In this document: in pieces, positions 1-7,824 of the stretch
Layout of the letters: each line of letters opens with the position of its first letter
Numbering within the stretch: the stretch's first letter is position 1
Source of the DNA: Sarcina sp. DSM 11001
GTDB taxonomy: Bacteria; Bacillota; Clostridia; Lachnospirales; Lachnospiraceae
Direction: 5' to 3'
Length of the DNA: 64,000 bases
Assembly (NCBI RefSeq): GCF_900101015.1
Contig: NZ_FNFZ01000004.1
Coordinates: 62,001-126,000, forward strand
The notes under the pieces: model-generated
Seen by the model: the letters and a program-made list of their open reading frames with translations, nothing else
Database searches by the model: none
Told to the model about the DNA's origin: nothing
Made by a program: the position numbers and the translations under genes

Positions 1-630
1 GATCAGAAACAGGGGCAGAAAATACGGCCGCATCACGCTGAAGCAGAAGGTCAGAAGGATCATGGCGAGCAGGGCTATATTTTTGCATGCCAAAGAGGCA
101 TCCGCAGAGCGCAGATACCAGATGACCAGTCCCATGAAGATAACGATATAAAAATGATAGGAAGCCTCCGCCATTCCGGACCAGGTATATCTGGCCAGGA
201 TCAGCTGTGTCAGGAAGAACAGGGCGATCAGGAAAGAATTCCTCCTGGACGGCCTGGTGAGCAGGACAAAGATCAGGTTCGCGGCAACGGCGAGGATCAG
301 GTTACAGTAGTAGATATAGTTGTGCGAACTGCAGCCTGTAATGAATGAAAGAAGGAAATAGGGTATGTAGGTAAAAATATTATAGGGACCAAAGGGTATA
401 TTCCCGGATGTGATCTCATTAAACCCGGTCACGCCCTGAGAAATGCCATAATGGCGCATAGTGCGGATGACCCTGAAATACCCGTTTTCATCATTCCAGG
501 CGGTGTTCCATGCATCCAGCTTAAGAGGGCTCGTGCCGGTGATCAGGCCGATGATCCAGCCTGCAAGGATCGGTGCAAGAATGATGAGCAGCCACAGGAG
601 GATGCTTTTACTTTTCTTTTCATTGTTCAT
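1..630 (-). CDS. Polytopic membrane protein, 3' end outside window
   Basis: The minus strand is open from an ATG at 630 to the window edge, giving 210 residues with no stop, so the gene is truncated by the window and not necessarily broken. The N-terminus is a short basic stretch (MNNEKKSKS) followed by a strong hydrophobic segment (ILLWLLIILAPILAGWIIGL). A soluble loop of about 60 residues and at least four further hydrophobic segments come next. One long extracytoplasmic loop after the first helix and many aromatic residues are common in GT-C type glycosyltransferases and related envelope proteins. I see no decisive motif, so the function is unknown. A purine-rich AGAGGA lies about 9 bases before the start. 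Confidence 0.7.
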   Translation of the reverse strand, partial: MNNEKKSKSILLWLLIILAPILAGWIIGLITGTSPLKLDAWNTAWNDENGYFRVIRTMRHYGISQGVTGFNEITSGNIPFGPYNIFTYIPYFLLSFITGCSSHNYIYYCNLILAVAANLIFVLLTRPSRRNSFLIALFFLTQLILARYTWSGMAEASYHFYIVIFMGLVIWYLRSADASLACKNIALLAMILLTFCFSVMRPYFLPLFLI

Positions 631-685
631 GGGAGAGTTCCTCTGCCGTCCGCGAAGATATAGAAGAAAAGGATGCTCTTCGCAG

Positions 686-802
686 TTTCCCTGCGCTACC
701 GTCCCTCACAGGAGGCATCGCAGGGAAATCTCGGCTTTAATGATCTGATATTATTATCTATCGTCTTAAGAGTTCCGGTCACACACTGACCGGTGTGACC
801 GG
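686..802. repeat. Two inverted repeats in the intergenic region
   Basis: Between the truncated membrane protein and the F420-ligase-family gene are two inverted repeats. At 686-695 and 719-728 there is a perfect 10-base repeat (TTTCCCTGCG / CGCAGGGAAA) with a 23-base loop. At 775-802 the arms CCGGTCACAC and GTGTGACCGG face each other across 8 bases. Neither is followed by a clear T run, so they are hairpins of unknown role rather than confident terminators. Confidence 0.5.
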
Positions 803-895
803 AAGATATTGTTCAAGTTATAAAAGGTTATAAATGCAGGATACAGGATCGATCGACTGCAAAAAAAGCAAAACTGACTGCCGGAAGATGCAGGA

Positions 896-2101
896 TCAAT
901 CGTTTGTATAGTTGTCAAAATAGCCCTGGACGAGGACGACGGGAGTGCCCTTGTCTCCGGATCCGCTGGTCAGGTCGCAGAGAGACCCGATGAGGTCAGT
1001 CAGCTGGCGGGGGGTAGTGCCCTGGGATGCCATGCTGCCCTTGAGGTCCGCGTCCTTCTGGCGGATGCTCTCGGAGATCGCGTTCCTGAGCTCTTCACCG
1101 GAAAGATTCTTATAATCATTGTCGGCCAGGTATTTGAGCTTGAGCTCATTGGGTGTACCGATCAGACCGTCTGTAAAGAAAGGAGAAACCACCGGGTCGG
1201 CGAGCTCCCAGATCTTTCCCTGGGGATCCTTGAAGGCGCCGTCGCCGTAGACCATGACCTCTACATGCTTTCCTGTCTTATCCAGGATCTTTTTCTGGAT
1301 ATCGAGGACCAGGCCCTTGCTGTCGCGGGGGAAAAGCTTGATCATATCCTCTGTGGACTTGTTGGAGCCCAGAAGACCATAGAGTTCATTATAACCGCTG
1401 CCGTCAACAGGGGCAGTCATGATCTCATCGAGGCTGCAGACAGTCTTCGCGCCTGCCGCCAGGAGGATCCTCTTTGTCCTTTTGCGGGTATGGATGTCGC
1501 AGTTGAGCACATGGTCCGCATAGGGGAGGATGGCAGCCGGCTGATTGGCAAAGATGATCTCGCACTCGGCTCCGCAGGACTTGATCAGGTCAGCGTAATA
1601 CTGAACATAATCCACACCGGTGAACTCATGTGCGTTGACGCCGAAGAGCTCTCTGTATTTTTCCAGAGTAAGCACATCGCTATAGGGATTGACGCCTGCA
1701 GCATCGATCTTGTCAAGGCTGACCAGTTCGTTTCCGACTTCATCGGAAGGATAGCTGAGCATCAGGACGATCTTCTTTGCGCCCTTCGCGATGCCCCGCA
1801 GACAGATCGCGAACCGGTTGCGGGAAAGAATGGGGAAGATCACTCCCACAGTCCCGCCGCCGAGCTTGGCTCTGACATCTGCCGCGATATTCTCCACGCT
1901 GCAGTAATTACCCTGTGAACGCGCTACGATGGACTCGGTCACGGCGATGACATCGCGGTCCCGCAGGGAGAAGCCCTCGTATTTAGCTGCTTCAAGGACA
2001 CTGTTTACTACGATCTCGCCCAGATCGTCTCCCTGACGGATGATGGGGCAGCGGATCCCTCTCGAAACTGTACCGACTCTGCGTTCTGTGTTTTTGCTCA
2101 T
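896..2101 (-). CDS. Coenzyme F420-0:L-glutamate ligase family protein
   Basis: This 401-residue protein resembles the CofE/FbiB-type F420-0:gamma-glutamyl ligase family (for example DVIAVTESIVARSQGNYCS near the N-terminus and VMVYGDGAFKDPQGKIWE in the C-terminal half). In actinobacteria and methanogens the family adds glutamate to coenzyme F420. Most Clostridia do not make F420, so here the family name describes the fold, and the real substrate, possibly another gamma-glutamyl acceptor, is unknown. I chose the ATG at 2101 because AGGAG sits 8 bases upstream; a longer frame to 2176 lacks such a site. No other F420 gene is nearby. Its downstream neighbour on the same strand is the truncated membrane protein. 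Confidence 0.8.
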   Translation of the reverse strand: MSKNTERRVGTVSRGIRCPIIRQGDDLGEIVVNSVLEAAKYEGFSLRDRDVIAVTESIVARSQGNYCSVENIAADVRAKLGGGTVGVIFPILSRNRFAICLRGIAKGAKKIVLMLSYPSDEVGNELVSLDKIDAAGVNPYSDVLTLEKYRELFGVNAHEFTGVDYVQYYADLIKSCGAECEIIFANQPAAILPYADHVLNCDIHTRKRTKRILLAAGAKTVCSLDEIMTAPVDGSGYNELYGLLGSNKSTEDMIKLFPRDSKGLVLDIQKKILDKTGKHVEVMVYGDGAFKDPQGKIWELADPVVSPFFTDGLIGTPNELKLKYLADNDYKNLSGEELRNAISESIRQKDADLKGSMASQGTTPRQLTDLIGSLCDLTSGSGDKGTPVVLVQGYFDNYTND

Positions 2102-2235
2102 TTTTTTGTCTCCTGTATTGCTGAATAAAAAATACTCATTGAAAAATGATGGTTCTGGAACGTGTATTATCTGCAACAGTTTATTATTTTATCACACTGA
2201 TGCGTCATTGAAAAGAATTTCAAAAGAAACACTGG

Positions 2236-2979
2236 TCAATGGATGTGGATATTTAGAGAACTGGTGCTGAAAACCAGGATGTTGTCTCCCTGGGTCTGGA
2301 CAAATTCGCGGACTTCTTCATAGGTGAGATCATCTCTTCTCCTGATGTCCATCTCATAGGCTGTTGTACCGTCCTTTTTTCCAGTGACCTTGCACTGGGT
2401 CACAAGCGCTTTCCAGTCCTCCAGCTGTTTATGGAGAGCAGTATTGAATGCCTCGTCATCTATAATAGTAAATTCCAGATGATTGCCTCCGTGAGCATCC
2501 GATCCGATCGGGATCAGAGTCATCACATGCTGAAGGATCCAGAGCAGCAGCAGGGTACAGGCAACAGGGACATACATCCCTGCCCCTATGGCGAGACCGA
2601 TCCCGGCAGTGAGCCAGATCCCGGCGGCGGTGGTCAGCCCTTTGATACTGCTTCCCACTTTGATGATCACTCCGGCGCACAGAAAGCTGATGCCGCTGAC
2701 AGCCTGTGCCGCGACCCTGGCGGCATCCGCTCCACGGGTAGCATAGGATTCCATTCCTCCTCCCAACGTGAGGTCAGCAAAACCGTACTTGGAAATCAGC
2801 ATGATCAAAGCAGCCGTACAGCAGACCAGGACGTGTGTCCTTACACCGGCGTCTTTAAACCGCTGACTGCGTTCCACACCGATCAGGGCGCCGACAATAA
2901 ATGCAATGATCAGCCGGATACAGAACCCCAAATTCTGTGCCATGGTAAACTGACTGTGATAGTATGCTGCAAAAGTCAT
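2236..2979 (-). CDS. MgtC/SapB family membrane protein
   Basis: This 247-residue protein has the MgtC-type N-terminal membrane domain. The family signature is seen in FIVGALIGVERSQRFKDAGVR, with the conserved E-R pair, followed by TRGADAARVAAQAVSGISFL and GAGVIIK-like segments (CAGVIIKVGSSIKGLTTAAG). The last 80 or so residues form a soluble domain after four to five membrane segments. MgtC-family proteins act in the inner membrane and are tied to magnesium limitation or ATP-synthase control in some species; which role applies here is not evident. The start at 2979 has AGGAGG 9 bases upstream and is preferred over a longer frame to 3012. No Mg-responsive leader was recognised in the short upstream region. 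Confidence 0.9.
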   Translation of the reverse strand: MTFAAYYHSQFTMAQNLGFCIRLIIAFIVGALIGVERSQRFKDAGVRTHVLVCCTAALIMLISKYGFADLTLGGGMESYATRGADAARVAAQAVSGISFLCAGVIIKVGSSIKGLTTAAGIWLTAGIGLAIGAGMYVPVACTLLLLWILQHVMTLIPIGSDAHGGNHLEFTIIDDEAFNTALHKQLEDWKALVTQCKVTGKKDGTTAYEMDIRRRDDLTYEEVREFVQTQGDNILVFSTSSLNIHIH

Positions 2980-3012
2980 GCTTTTTCCTCCTTTTGCCTG
3001 ATAATGTTGCAA

Positions 3013-3139
3013 GCCTGCCTGATATGTTACATCCGAATTGAACCTATAGTCCTGCTGCTATGGCCGCGATCATGTTACAGCCTGCCTGATCGTTACAGCC
3101 GGATTGAATCTATAGTCCTGCTGCCATGGCCACGATCAC
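3013..3139. repeat. Imperfect tandem duplication covering a gene 3' end
   Basis: Bases 3013-3073 and 3080-3139 are about 85% identical copies of a 60-base unit. The second copy contains the last nine codons and the stop codon (3110-3112) of the DUF212 gene plus about 30 bases downstream. The first copy repeats this just beyond the gene, including the CTATAGTCCTGCTGC core around the stop. It is one of several gene-end duplications in this window. Confidence 0.85.
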
Positions 3140-3559
3140 TCCAAGGAGAAAGCCGACGGCAACCTGAAGAGGGGTATGGCCGACAAATTCCTTTAGTACC
3201 TTGTCCGGTGTCAGGTCGACATCATCTGAAGTGAGCAGATGCTCGATGATCTCGTTGATCGCTTTTGCCTGCTTACCGGTTTCCAGGCGGACCCCCATGG
3301 CATCATGCATGACTATGATGGCGACTATGACGGCAACTGCGAAAACAGGAGAGTCCCATCCGCAGACCCTGCCGGAGGCGATAGCCACACTGGTTACAGT
3401 CGCGGAGTGGCTGCTGGGCATGCCGCCGTCTCCAAAGAGCCTCTCAAGCACGAATTCCCGGTTAATGATAGTGTAGATGATGATTTTCAGAAACTGGGAA
3501 ATCCCCCACGCTGCAATACCTGTGATCAATATATGGTTGGATAAGAGTAATCGGATCAT
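3110..3559 (-). CDS. DUF212 family divergent PAP2 membrane protein (YuiD-like)
   Basis: The 149-residue protein matches the DUF212/YuiD family, which is distantly related to acid phosphatases and vanadium haloperoxidases (PAP2). Visible motifs are GDGGMPSSHSATVTSVA near residues 43-60 and the later MHDAMGVRLETGKQAKAIN, which carries the conserved histidine and R-x-E. Several hydrophobic segments place it in the membrane. The exact substrate of the family is not established. The ATG at 3559 has AGAAGGG 7-8 bases upstream. The 3' end is part of a tandem duplication (3013-3139). It lies divergent to murT and upstream of the MgtC-family gene on the same strand, about 130 bases away. Confidence 0.88.
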   Translation of the reverse strand: MIRLLLSNHILITGIAAWGISQFLKIIIYTIINREFVLERLFGDGGMPSSHSATVTSVAIASGRVCGWDSPVFAVAVIVAIIVMHDAMGVRLETGKQAKAINEIIEHLLTSDDVDLTPDKVLKEFVGHTPLQVAVGFLLGVIVAMAAGL

Positions 3560-3643
3560 ACGTACCCTTCTAAAATTAGATATTGAACTTTTAATAAAAA
3601 ACAATGTATTTCTTTCCTGTCTAATGTTACAATGACAGGCGGT

Positions 3644-3672
3644 TTGAAATCAATAATATATTCTTGTATAAA
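3644..3672 (+). promoter_or_regulatory. Sigma-A promoter for murT
   Basis: TTGAAA at 3644-3649 and TATAAA at 3667-3672 are separated by exactly 17 bases. The predicted transcription start lies about 65 bases before the murT ATG. Confidence 0.7.
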
Positions 3673-3743
3673 CAATTTTTCCTAAGAAATCCGGTACATA
3701 ACACAGCGCTTTTTTATGCAACATATGCACAGGAGGGTTTACC

Positions 3744-5339
3744 ATGGATGCTGAAATAAGCAAAAAGAATACTAAACCAAATAAGATCAGGACTGTACTG
3801 GCTGTGGCAGCCTGCAAGCTGACGCGTTCGATACTCCGCAGAACAGGACGCGGAGGGACAGCCATACCTGGCATCGTCGCTCTCAGGATCTCAAAGAATG
3901 TTCTCTCTGTGCCTGCTCAGGACATGAAGATCGTGGTAGTGACCGGTACAAACGGAAAGACGACCACCTGCAACATGATCGAGCATATGATCACAACATC
4001 CGGTCACAGCTGCCTGCGCGACCGGTCCGGTGCCAACCTCCTCCACGGAATCGCCTCCGATCTGCTCTGCAATACCGACTGGCTTGGCAGATCCAGATAT
4101 GAATACGCCGTCCTGGAATGTGACGAGGCAGCCCTGAAGCAGGTCGTTCCGCTGATCCGTCCAAAAGTAATTGTGGTCACAAACCTGTTCAGCGACCAGG
4201 TCGACCGCTACGGCAGTGTCCAGAATACACTGGCGGAGATCCGCGCCGGGGTCGAGCGCAGTCCCATGTCCACCCTGGTCCTCAATGCGGAGGATCCGCT
4301 CTCCTCTTCTCTGGCTCTCAACGTGCCCAACAGGGTACTCCGGTTTGGCATGGATGCCTCTGTGGGAGAACAGGGGGACGTGGACCTTAAAGACGCGGGA
4401 ACCTGTCCTGTCTGCGGCGGCACGTATACATACGATTATCATATTTATGCCCACCTGGGAGGCTTTTGCTGTGCCGGCTGCGGATACAGCCGTCAGACGC
4501 CGGATGTCTCCGTCACAAGGATCTCATCCGTCGACGCTCAGGGCAGCACGTTTGACCTGAAGCTCCGCAAAAAGAAAAAAGATGCTTCCGATACAGGAAC
4601 AGCCGAAAAAGATTTAAGGGATGTACGCATCTCCCTTCCTGCTGTCTATAACATCTACAATGCCTCCGCCGTTGTAACCGCAGCGAGGGCGCTCGGCCTG
4701 TCCGCAAAGGAGGCGGCGGCTTCTCTCTCCAGCGTCCGGTCTTCTTTCGGAAGGATGGAGACCTTTGACCTGGATGGGATCCGGCTTCAGATGATCCTGG
4801 TCAAAAACCCCGCCGGCTGCAACCAGGCCTTCTCCTATGTGACAGGGCTCGGTGAGGACTACACAGCCGTCCTGTGCCTCAACAACAGAACAGGCGATGG
4901 ACACGACATTTCATGGATCGAGGATACGGACTATGAGAAACTGTGCGCCGACCCCTGCCTGAAAAAAATCTATGTCGCCGGAGAGTGCGCCGGGGACCTG
5001 TATGAGCGCCTCAAAAAAGCCGGCGGGGATAAGCAGCCCTCCACCGGTGATTCCGGCACAGAGGATACTAAAAACGGTACAGAGGATACCAAAAACAGTA
5101 CGGCAGTTGCTAAAACCAGTACAGAAGTTACTGAAACCAGTACAGAAGTTACTGAAACCGGTATTGAGGTTTCTGAGACCTCCGGTCCCCGTATGGAGAT
5201 AGTCACAGACTACGCAGCGATCGTGGAAAAGCTCAGGCAGGACCGAAGGCCGGCTTTCCTCCTTCCCAATTACACATCCATGATGGAGCTGAGGGATGCC
5301 CTCAGCAGTACGGCAGGGTCAAAAGAGTTCTGGAAATAG
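3744..5339 (+). CDS. murT: Lipid II isoglutaminyl synthase subunit MurT
   Basis: MurT with GatD amidates the alpha-carboxyl of D-glutamate in lipid II; MurT is the Mur-ligase-like, ATP-using subunit. Visible are the P-loop VTGTNGKTTT (about residues 65-74), a four-cysteine ribbon (CPVCGG near 219 and CCAGCG near 242) and the DUF1727 C-terminal domain with LVKNPAGCNQ and GHDISWIEDTDYE (about 386). An AGGAGG site precedes the ATG at 3744. Two oddities stand out. The usual downstream gatD gene is absent. A Thr/Glu-rich repeat insert (about residues 438-482, with units like TEVTETS and TEDTKN) interrupts the C-terminal domain, making the protein 531 residues where about 440-470 is usual. The stop codon is part of a 14-base tandem repeat. 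Confidence 0.93.
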   Translation: MDAEISKKNTKPNKIRTVLAVAACKLTRSILRRTGRGGTAIPGIVALRISKNVLSVPAQDMKIVVVTGTNGKTTTCNMIEHMITTSGHSCLRDRSGANLLHGIASDLLCNTDWLGRSRYEYAVLECDEAALKQVVPLIRPKVIVVTNLFSDQVDRYGSVQNTLAEIRAGVERSPMSTLVLNAEDPLSSSLALNVPNRVLRFGMDASVGEQGDVDLKDAGTCPVCGGTYTYDYHIYAHLGGFCCAGCGYSRQTPDVSVTRISSVDAQGSTFDLKLRKKKKDASDTGTAEKDLRDVRISLPAVYNIYNASAVVTAARALGLSAKEAAASLSSVRSSFGRMETFDLDGIRLQMILVKNPAGCNQAFSYVTGLGEDYTAVLCLNNRTGDGHDISWIEDTDYEKLCADPCLKKIYVAGECAGDLYERLKKAGGDKQPSTGDSGTEDTKNGTEDTKNSTAVAKTSTEVTETSTEVTETGIEVSETSGPRMEIVTDYAAIVEKLRQDRRPAFLLPNYTSMMELRDALSSTAGSKEFWK

Positions 5340-5381
5340 ATTTCCGGAAATAGAGTTCTGAAAACAGAGTTCTGGAAATAA
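5326..5381 (+). repeat. Four 14-base tandem copies starting in the murT stop region
   Basis: The last 14 bases of murT (AGTTCTGGAAATAG, stop included) are followed immediately by three further 14-base copies at 5340-5353, 5354-5367 and 5368-5381, each with 0-3 differences. The register is exact, so the array was seeded by the gene end. Confidence 0.9.
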
Positions 5382-5462
5382 AAACAGCTTTCCCGGTGCA
5401 GGCAATGATCATTAACAGATTCAAGACTTGCCTGTGGATCTTAGGCGATGAAGAATAAAGAC

Positions 5463-5507
5463 AGCCCCCGAGAAGTCATTTTTCATGACGGCTCAGGGGC
5501 TTTTCTT
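5463..5507 (+). terminator. murT: Rho-independent terminator after murT
   Basis: AGCCCC at 5463-5468 pairs with GGGGCT at 5496-5501, with an inner GTCAT/ATGAC stem, and is followed by TTTTCTT. It ends the murT transcript. On the opposite strand it could also serve the converging transporter operon. Confidence 0.8.
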
Positions 5508-5680
5508 AATCATCTCTATTGTCTCTTTACGATCCTGTCATTCTTTTATCTTTCCGCTCTTTTGTTTTTCCTCTTATCTGTCTTTCATTTATCGCATTTT
5601 ACTTTTATCGCATTTTATCTTTATTCTGTCTTTTTTCTGCCTCTCTTCTGTTTTATTCTGTCCTTATCTCTCTTCACGGA
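5508..5680 (-). repeat. Purine-rich degenerate repeat downstream of a permease gene
   Basis: On the minus strand this stretch of about 170 bases is almost entirely purine, with recurring units such as GAAGAGAG, GACAGAATAAA and AAAATGCGATAAA. The first unit contains the last codons and stop of the permease gene (5664-5666), and a second GAAGAGAGGCAG...GACAGAATAAA copy follows directly. No gene is seen in 5508-5663. Confidence 0.6.
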
Positions 5681-6662
5681 AATAAGGCAGGCCCAGATGA
5701 GCCGGCGGCTGGTTCTCCCTCTTGTTGCGCATGCTGGTTATGATGAGCACGACGATGGTGACGATGTAGGGGAACATCTTGTAGATTTCTTTGACCGCCA
5801 GGTTTGTACCTGTGGGAATGTACAGATAAAGGATGTACAGACCGCCGAAGAGAAGGGACGACAGGATTCCGATATCCGGACGCCAGATGGTAAAGATAAC
5901 AAGGGCGATGGCCAGCCAGCCGCGGTCGCCGAATGCGTCGTTGGACCATACGCCGTTGGCGTAGTCCATGACATAATACAGACCGCCCAGTCCGGCGATC
6001 ATGCATCCCAGACAGGTGGCAGCATACTTGTATTTTGTGATGTTGATGCCGGCGGCATCAGCAGTCGCGGGGCTTTCTCCCACTGCGCGCAGCTGCAGGC
6101 CTGTCCTGGTGCTCCTGAGGAACCAGGCGGCAGCCAGCGAGATTATGATGGCGGCATAGGCCAGAAATCCGTAGGACAAAAAGACTTTCCCGAACCAGCC
6201 GGTCGAAAGGGCGCCGGGAAGCATCGTGCGGAAGGCATTGGAGGTCGCAGTCAAGGCGATCGAAGGGACATCCGCCCCCGTGAGCTTCATCAGAGATCCG
6301 CCGAAAAAGTTGCCGAAGCCGATACCGAAGGTCGTCATGGCAAGTCCGGTGACGTTCTGGTTGGCACAGAGAGTGACCGTCAGGAAACAGTACAGAAGCC
6401 CCATCAAAAGGGATCCTAAAAGGCAGGCGAAAAGGGGGATCAGGACAGCGATGACCGGAGACATGGCAGTGCCGGAGGCACTGCAGCCATGTTCATAAAG
6501 GAAAGCGCCGATGACTCCGCTGATCGCGCCGACATACATAACGCCGGGTATTCCCAGGTTCAGGTTGCCGGATTTCTGTGTGATGGTCTCCCCGGTGCTG
6601 CCATACATAAGCGGAATACTCTGCACTACGACTCGCGGAATAAATGAAATAAAATCAAACAT
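5664..6662 (-). CDS. Nucleoside-type ABC transporter permease (second subunit)
   Basis: The 332-residue polytopic membrane protein belongs to the BPD_transp_2 permease family found in BmpA-linked nucleoside importers. Near the N-terminus it reads GSTGETITQKSGNLNLGIPG, the hallmark 'E-x-G-x-x-N-x-G-x-x-G' segment of these permeases, followed by about eight to ten hydrophobic segments. It is the last gene of the importer operon, 51 bases after the first permease gene, which suggests co-transcription. A GAGGGAA site precedes the ATG at 6662. Its 3' end is the seed of a purine-rich repeat. Confidence 0.92.
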   Translation of the reverse strand: MFDFISFIPRVVVQSIPLMYGSTGETITQKSGNLNLGIPGVMYVGAISGVIGAFLYEHGCSASGTAMSPVIAVLIPLFACLLGSLLMGLLYCFLTVTLCANQNVTGLAMTTFGIGFGNFFGGSLMKLTGADVPSIALTATSNAFRTMLPGALSTGWFGKVFLSYGFLAYAAIIISLAAAWFLRSTRTGLQLRAVGESPATADAAGINITKYKYAATCLGCMIAGLGGLYYVMDYANGVWSNDAFGDRGWLAIALVIFTIWRPDIGILSSLLFGGLYILYLYIPTGTNLAVKEIYKMFPYIVTIVVLIITSMRNKRENQPPAHLGLPYFREER

Positions 6663-6713
6663 GTGTTATTTCCCTCTGCTCTTTAAATTCAAGACTCGCT
6701 CCAGGTGGTCTGA

Positions 6714-7820
6714 TCAGGCTGCTTTCTTTTCTTTTTTGCGGAAATTCACTTTATAATTGATAAAAAATTCGCTGCCGATGATGAAAAACAGGATAATGCC
6801 TGTGAGGATATCTCCAAAGGACTGGTTCAGGCCGAAGATCGTAGAGATCTCTCCCGCGCCTCTGGCCAGAAAGATCAGCAGCAGGGACGAGAGAACCATC
6901 CCCAGGGGATTGAATTTTGCCAGCCAGGCAACCATGACGGCCGTGAAGCCCTGGCCTCCCGCGAGGGAGGTTGTGAGCGTATGTTCAGTCCCGGCGACAA
7001 GGAGATAGCCGGTAAGTCCGCAGATTGCTCCTGACAGAATCAGAGTCCGCATGATCGTCCAGCCGACTTTAATTCCCACATAACGGGCAGTGGCAACACT
7101 TTCACCCACGACAGAAATCTCATATCCCTGTTTGGAGTAGTTCAGATAGATATACATCACGATCGTGAGAATGGCGACACACAGTATGTTCAGGAGGTAG
7201 CGGTTTCCGGCGAGGACAGGAAGCCAGCCGGCCTCGGTCTGCTGGTTGATGATGCCGATCTTGCCGGATCCCTTGGGAACCTCCCAGACTATGACATAGT
7301 AGGCGACAAGCTGGGTCGCGACATAGTTCATCATCAGAGTAAAGAGAGTCTCATTGGTATTCCATTTTGCCTTGCAGGCCGCGGGGATAAGTGCCCAGAT
7401 TGCTCCGGCGCCGAGAGCCGCAAGGATACATACCGGGATCAGAACAACATTGGGCAGAGATTTTCCGAGAACGATCATGCAGGCGGCTGTGGCCAGGGCT
7501 CCGATCAGGATCTGCCCCTCTCCTCCCAGATTCCAGAAACGCATGCGGAAAGCCGGAGTGAGGGCAAGTGAGATACACAAAAGGATCGCCACATCCTTTC
7601 CCAGGATCCAGATCCGTCTGCTGGTGCCGAAGGCGCCTGAAAACATGGTCGCGTAAACCTGAAAGGGATTCAGGCCCGTCGTCAGGGTAGTAATGATACC
7701 GCATACCACAAGCGCTGCCAGGATCGCAATGATCCGGATCCCCCAGGCTGACTGCAAGGAGAGCTCTTTCCTCTTGGTAATATGAAACAAAGGTTCTTTG
7801 GGTTTATTCTGCACTTCCAT
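6714..7820 (-). CDS. Nucleoside-type ABC transporter permease (first subunit)
   Basis: The 368-residue permease of the BPD_transp_2 family starts with a short cytoplasmic tail (KRKELSLQSAWGIRI) and has about ten hydrophobic segments. The conserved FWNLGGEGQILIGALA marks the substrate-pathway region typical of YufP-like subunits. I place the start at 7820 because AGAAGGG lies about 8 bases upstream, four bases after the ATPase stop; an upstream in-frame start at 7847 would overlap the ATPase gene. It would pair with the second permease and the ATPase to import nucleosides or related bases supplied by the lipoprotein. Confidence 0.92.
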   Translation of the reverse strand: MEVQNKPKEPLFHITKRKELSLQSAWGIRIIAILAALVVCGIITTLTTGLNPFQVYATMFSGAFGTSRRIWILGKDVAILLCISLALTPAFRMRFWNLGGEGQILIGALATAACMIVLGKSLPNVVLIPVCILAALGAGAIWALIPAACKAKWNTNETLFTLMMNYVATQLVAYYVIVWEVPKGSGKIGIINQQTEAGWLPVLAGNRYLLNILCVAILTIVMYIYLNYSKQGYEISVVGESVATARYVGIKVGWTIMRTLILSGAICGLTGYLLVAGTEHTLTTSLAGGQGFTAVMVAWLAKFNPLGMVLSSLLLIFLARGAGEISTIFGLNQSFGDILTGIILFFIIGSEFFINYKVNFRKKEKKAA

Positions 7821-7824
7821 CTGC

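Noticed and set aside
5448-6419. A 323-codon plus-strand frame over the permease gene
   Set aside because: It is the antisense of a clear ABC permease and has pyrimidine-rich, repeat-like N-terminal sequence without a protein-like pattern.
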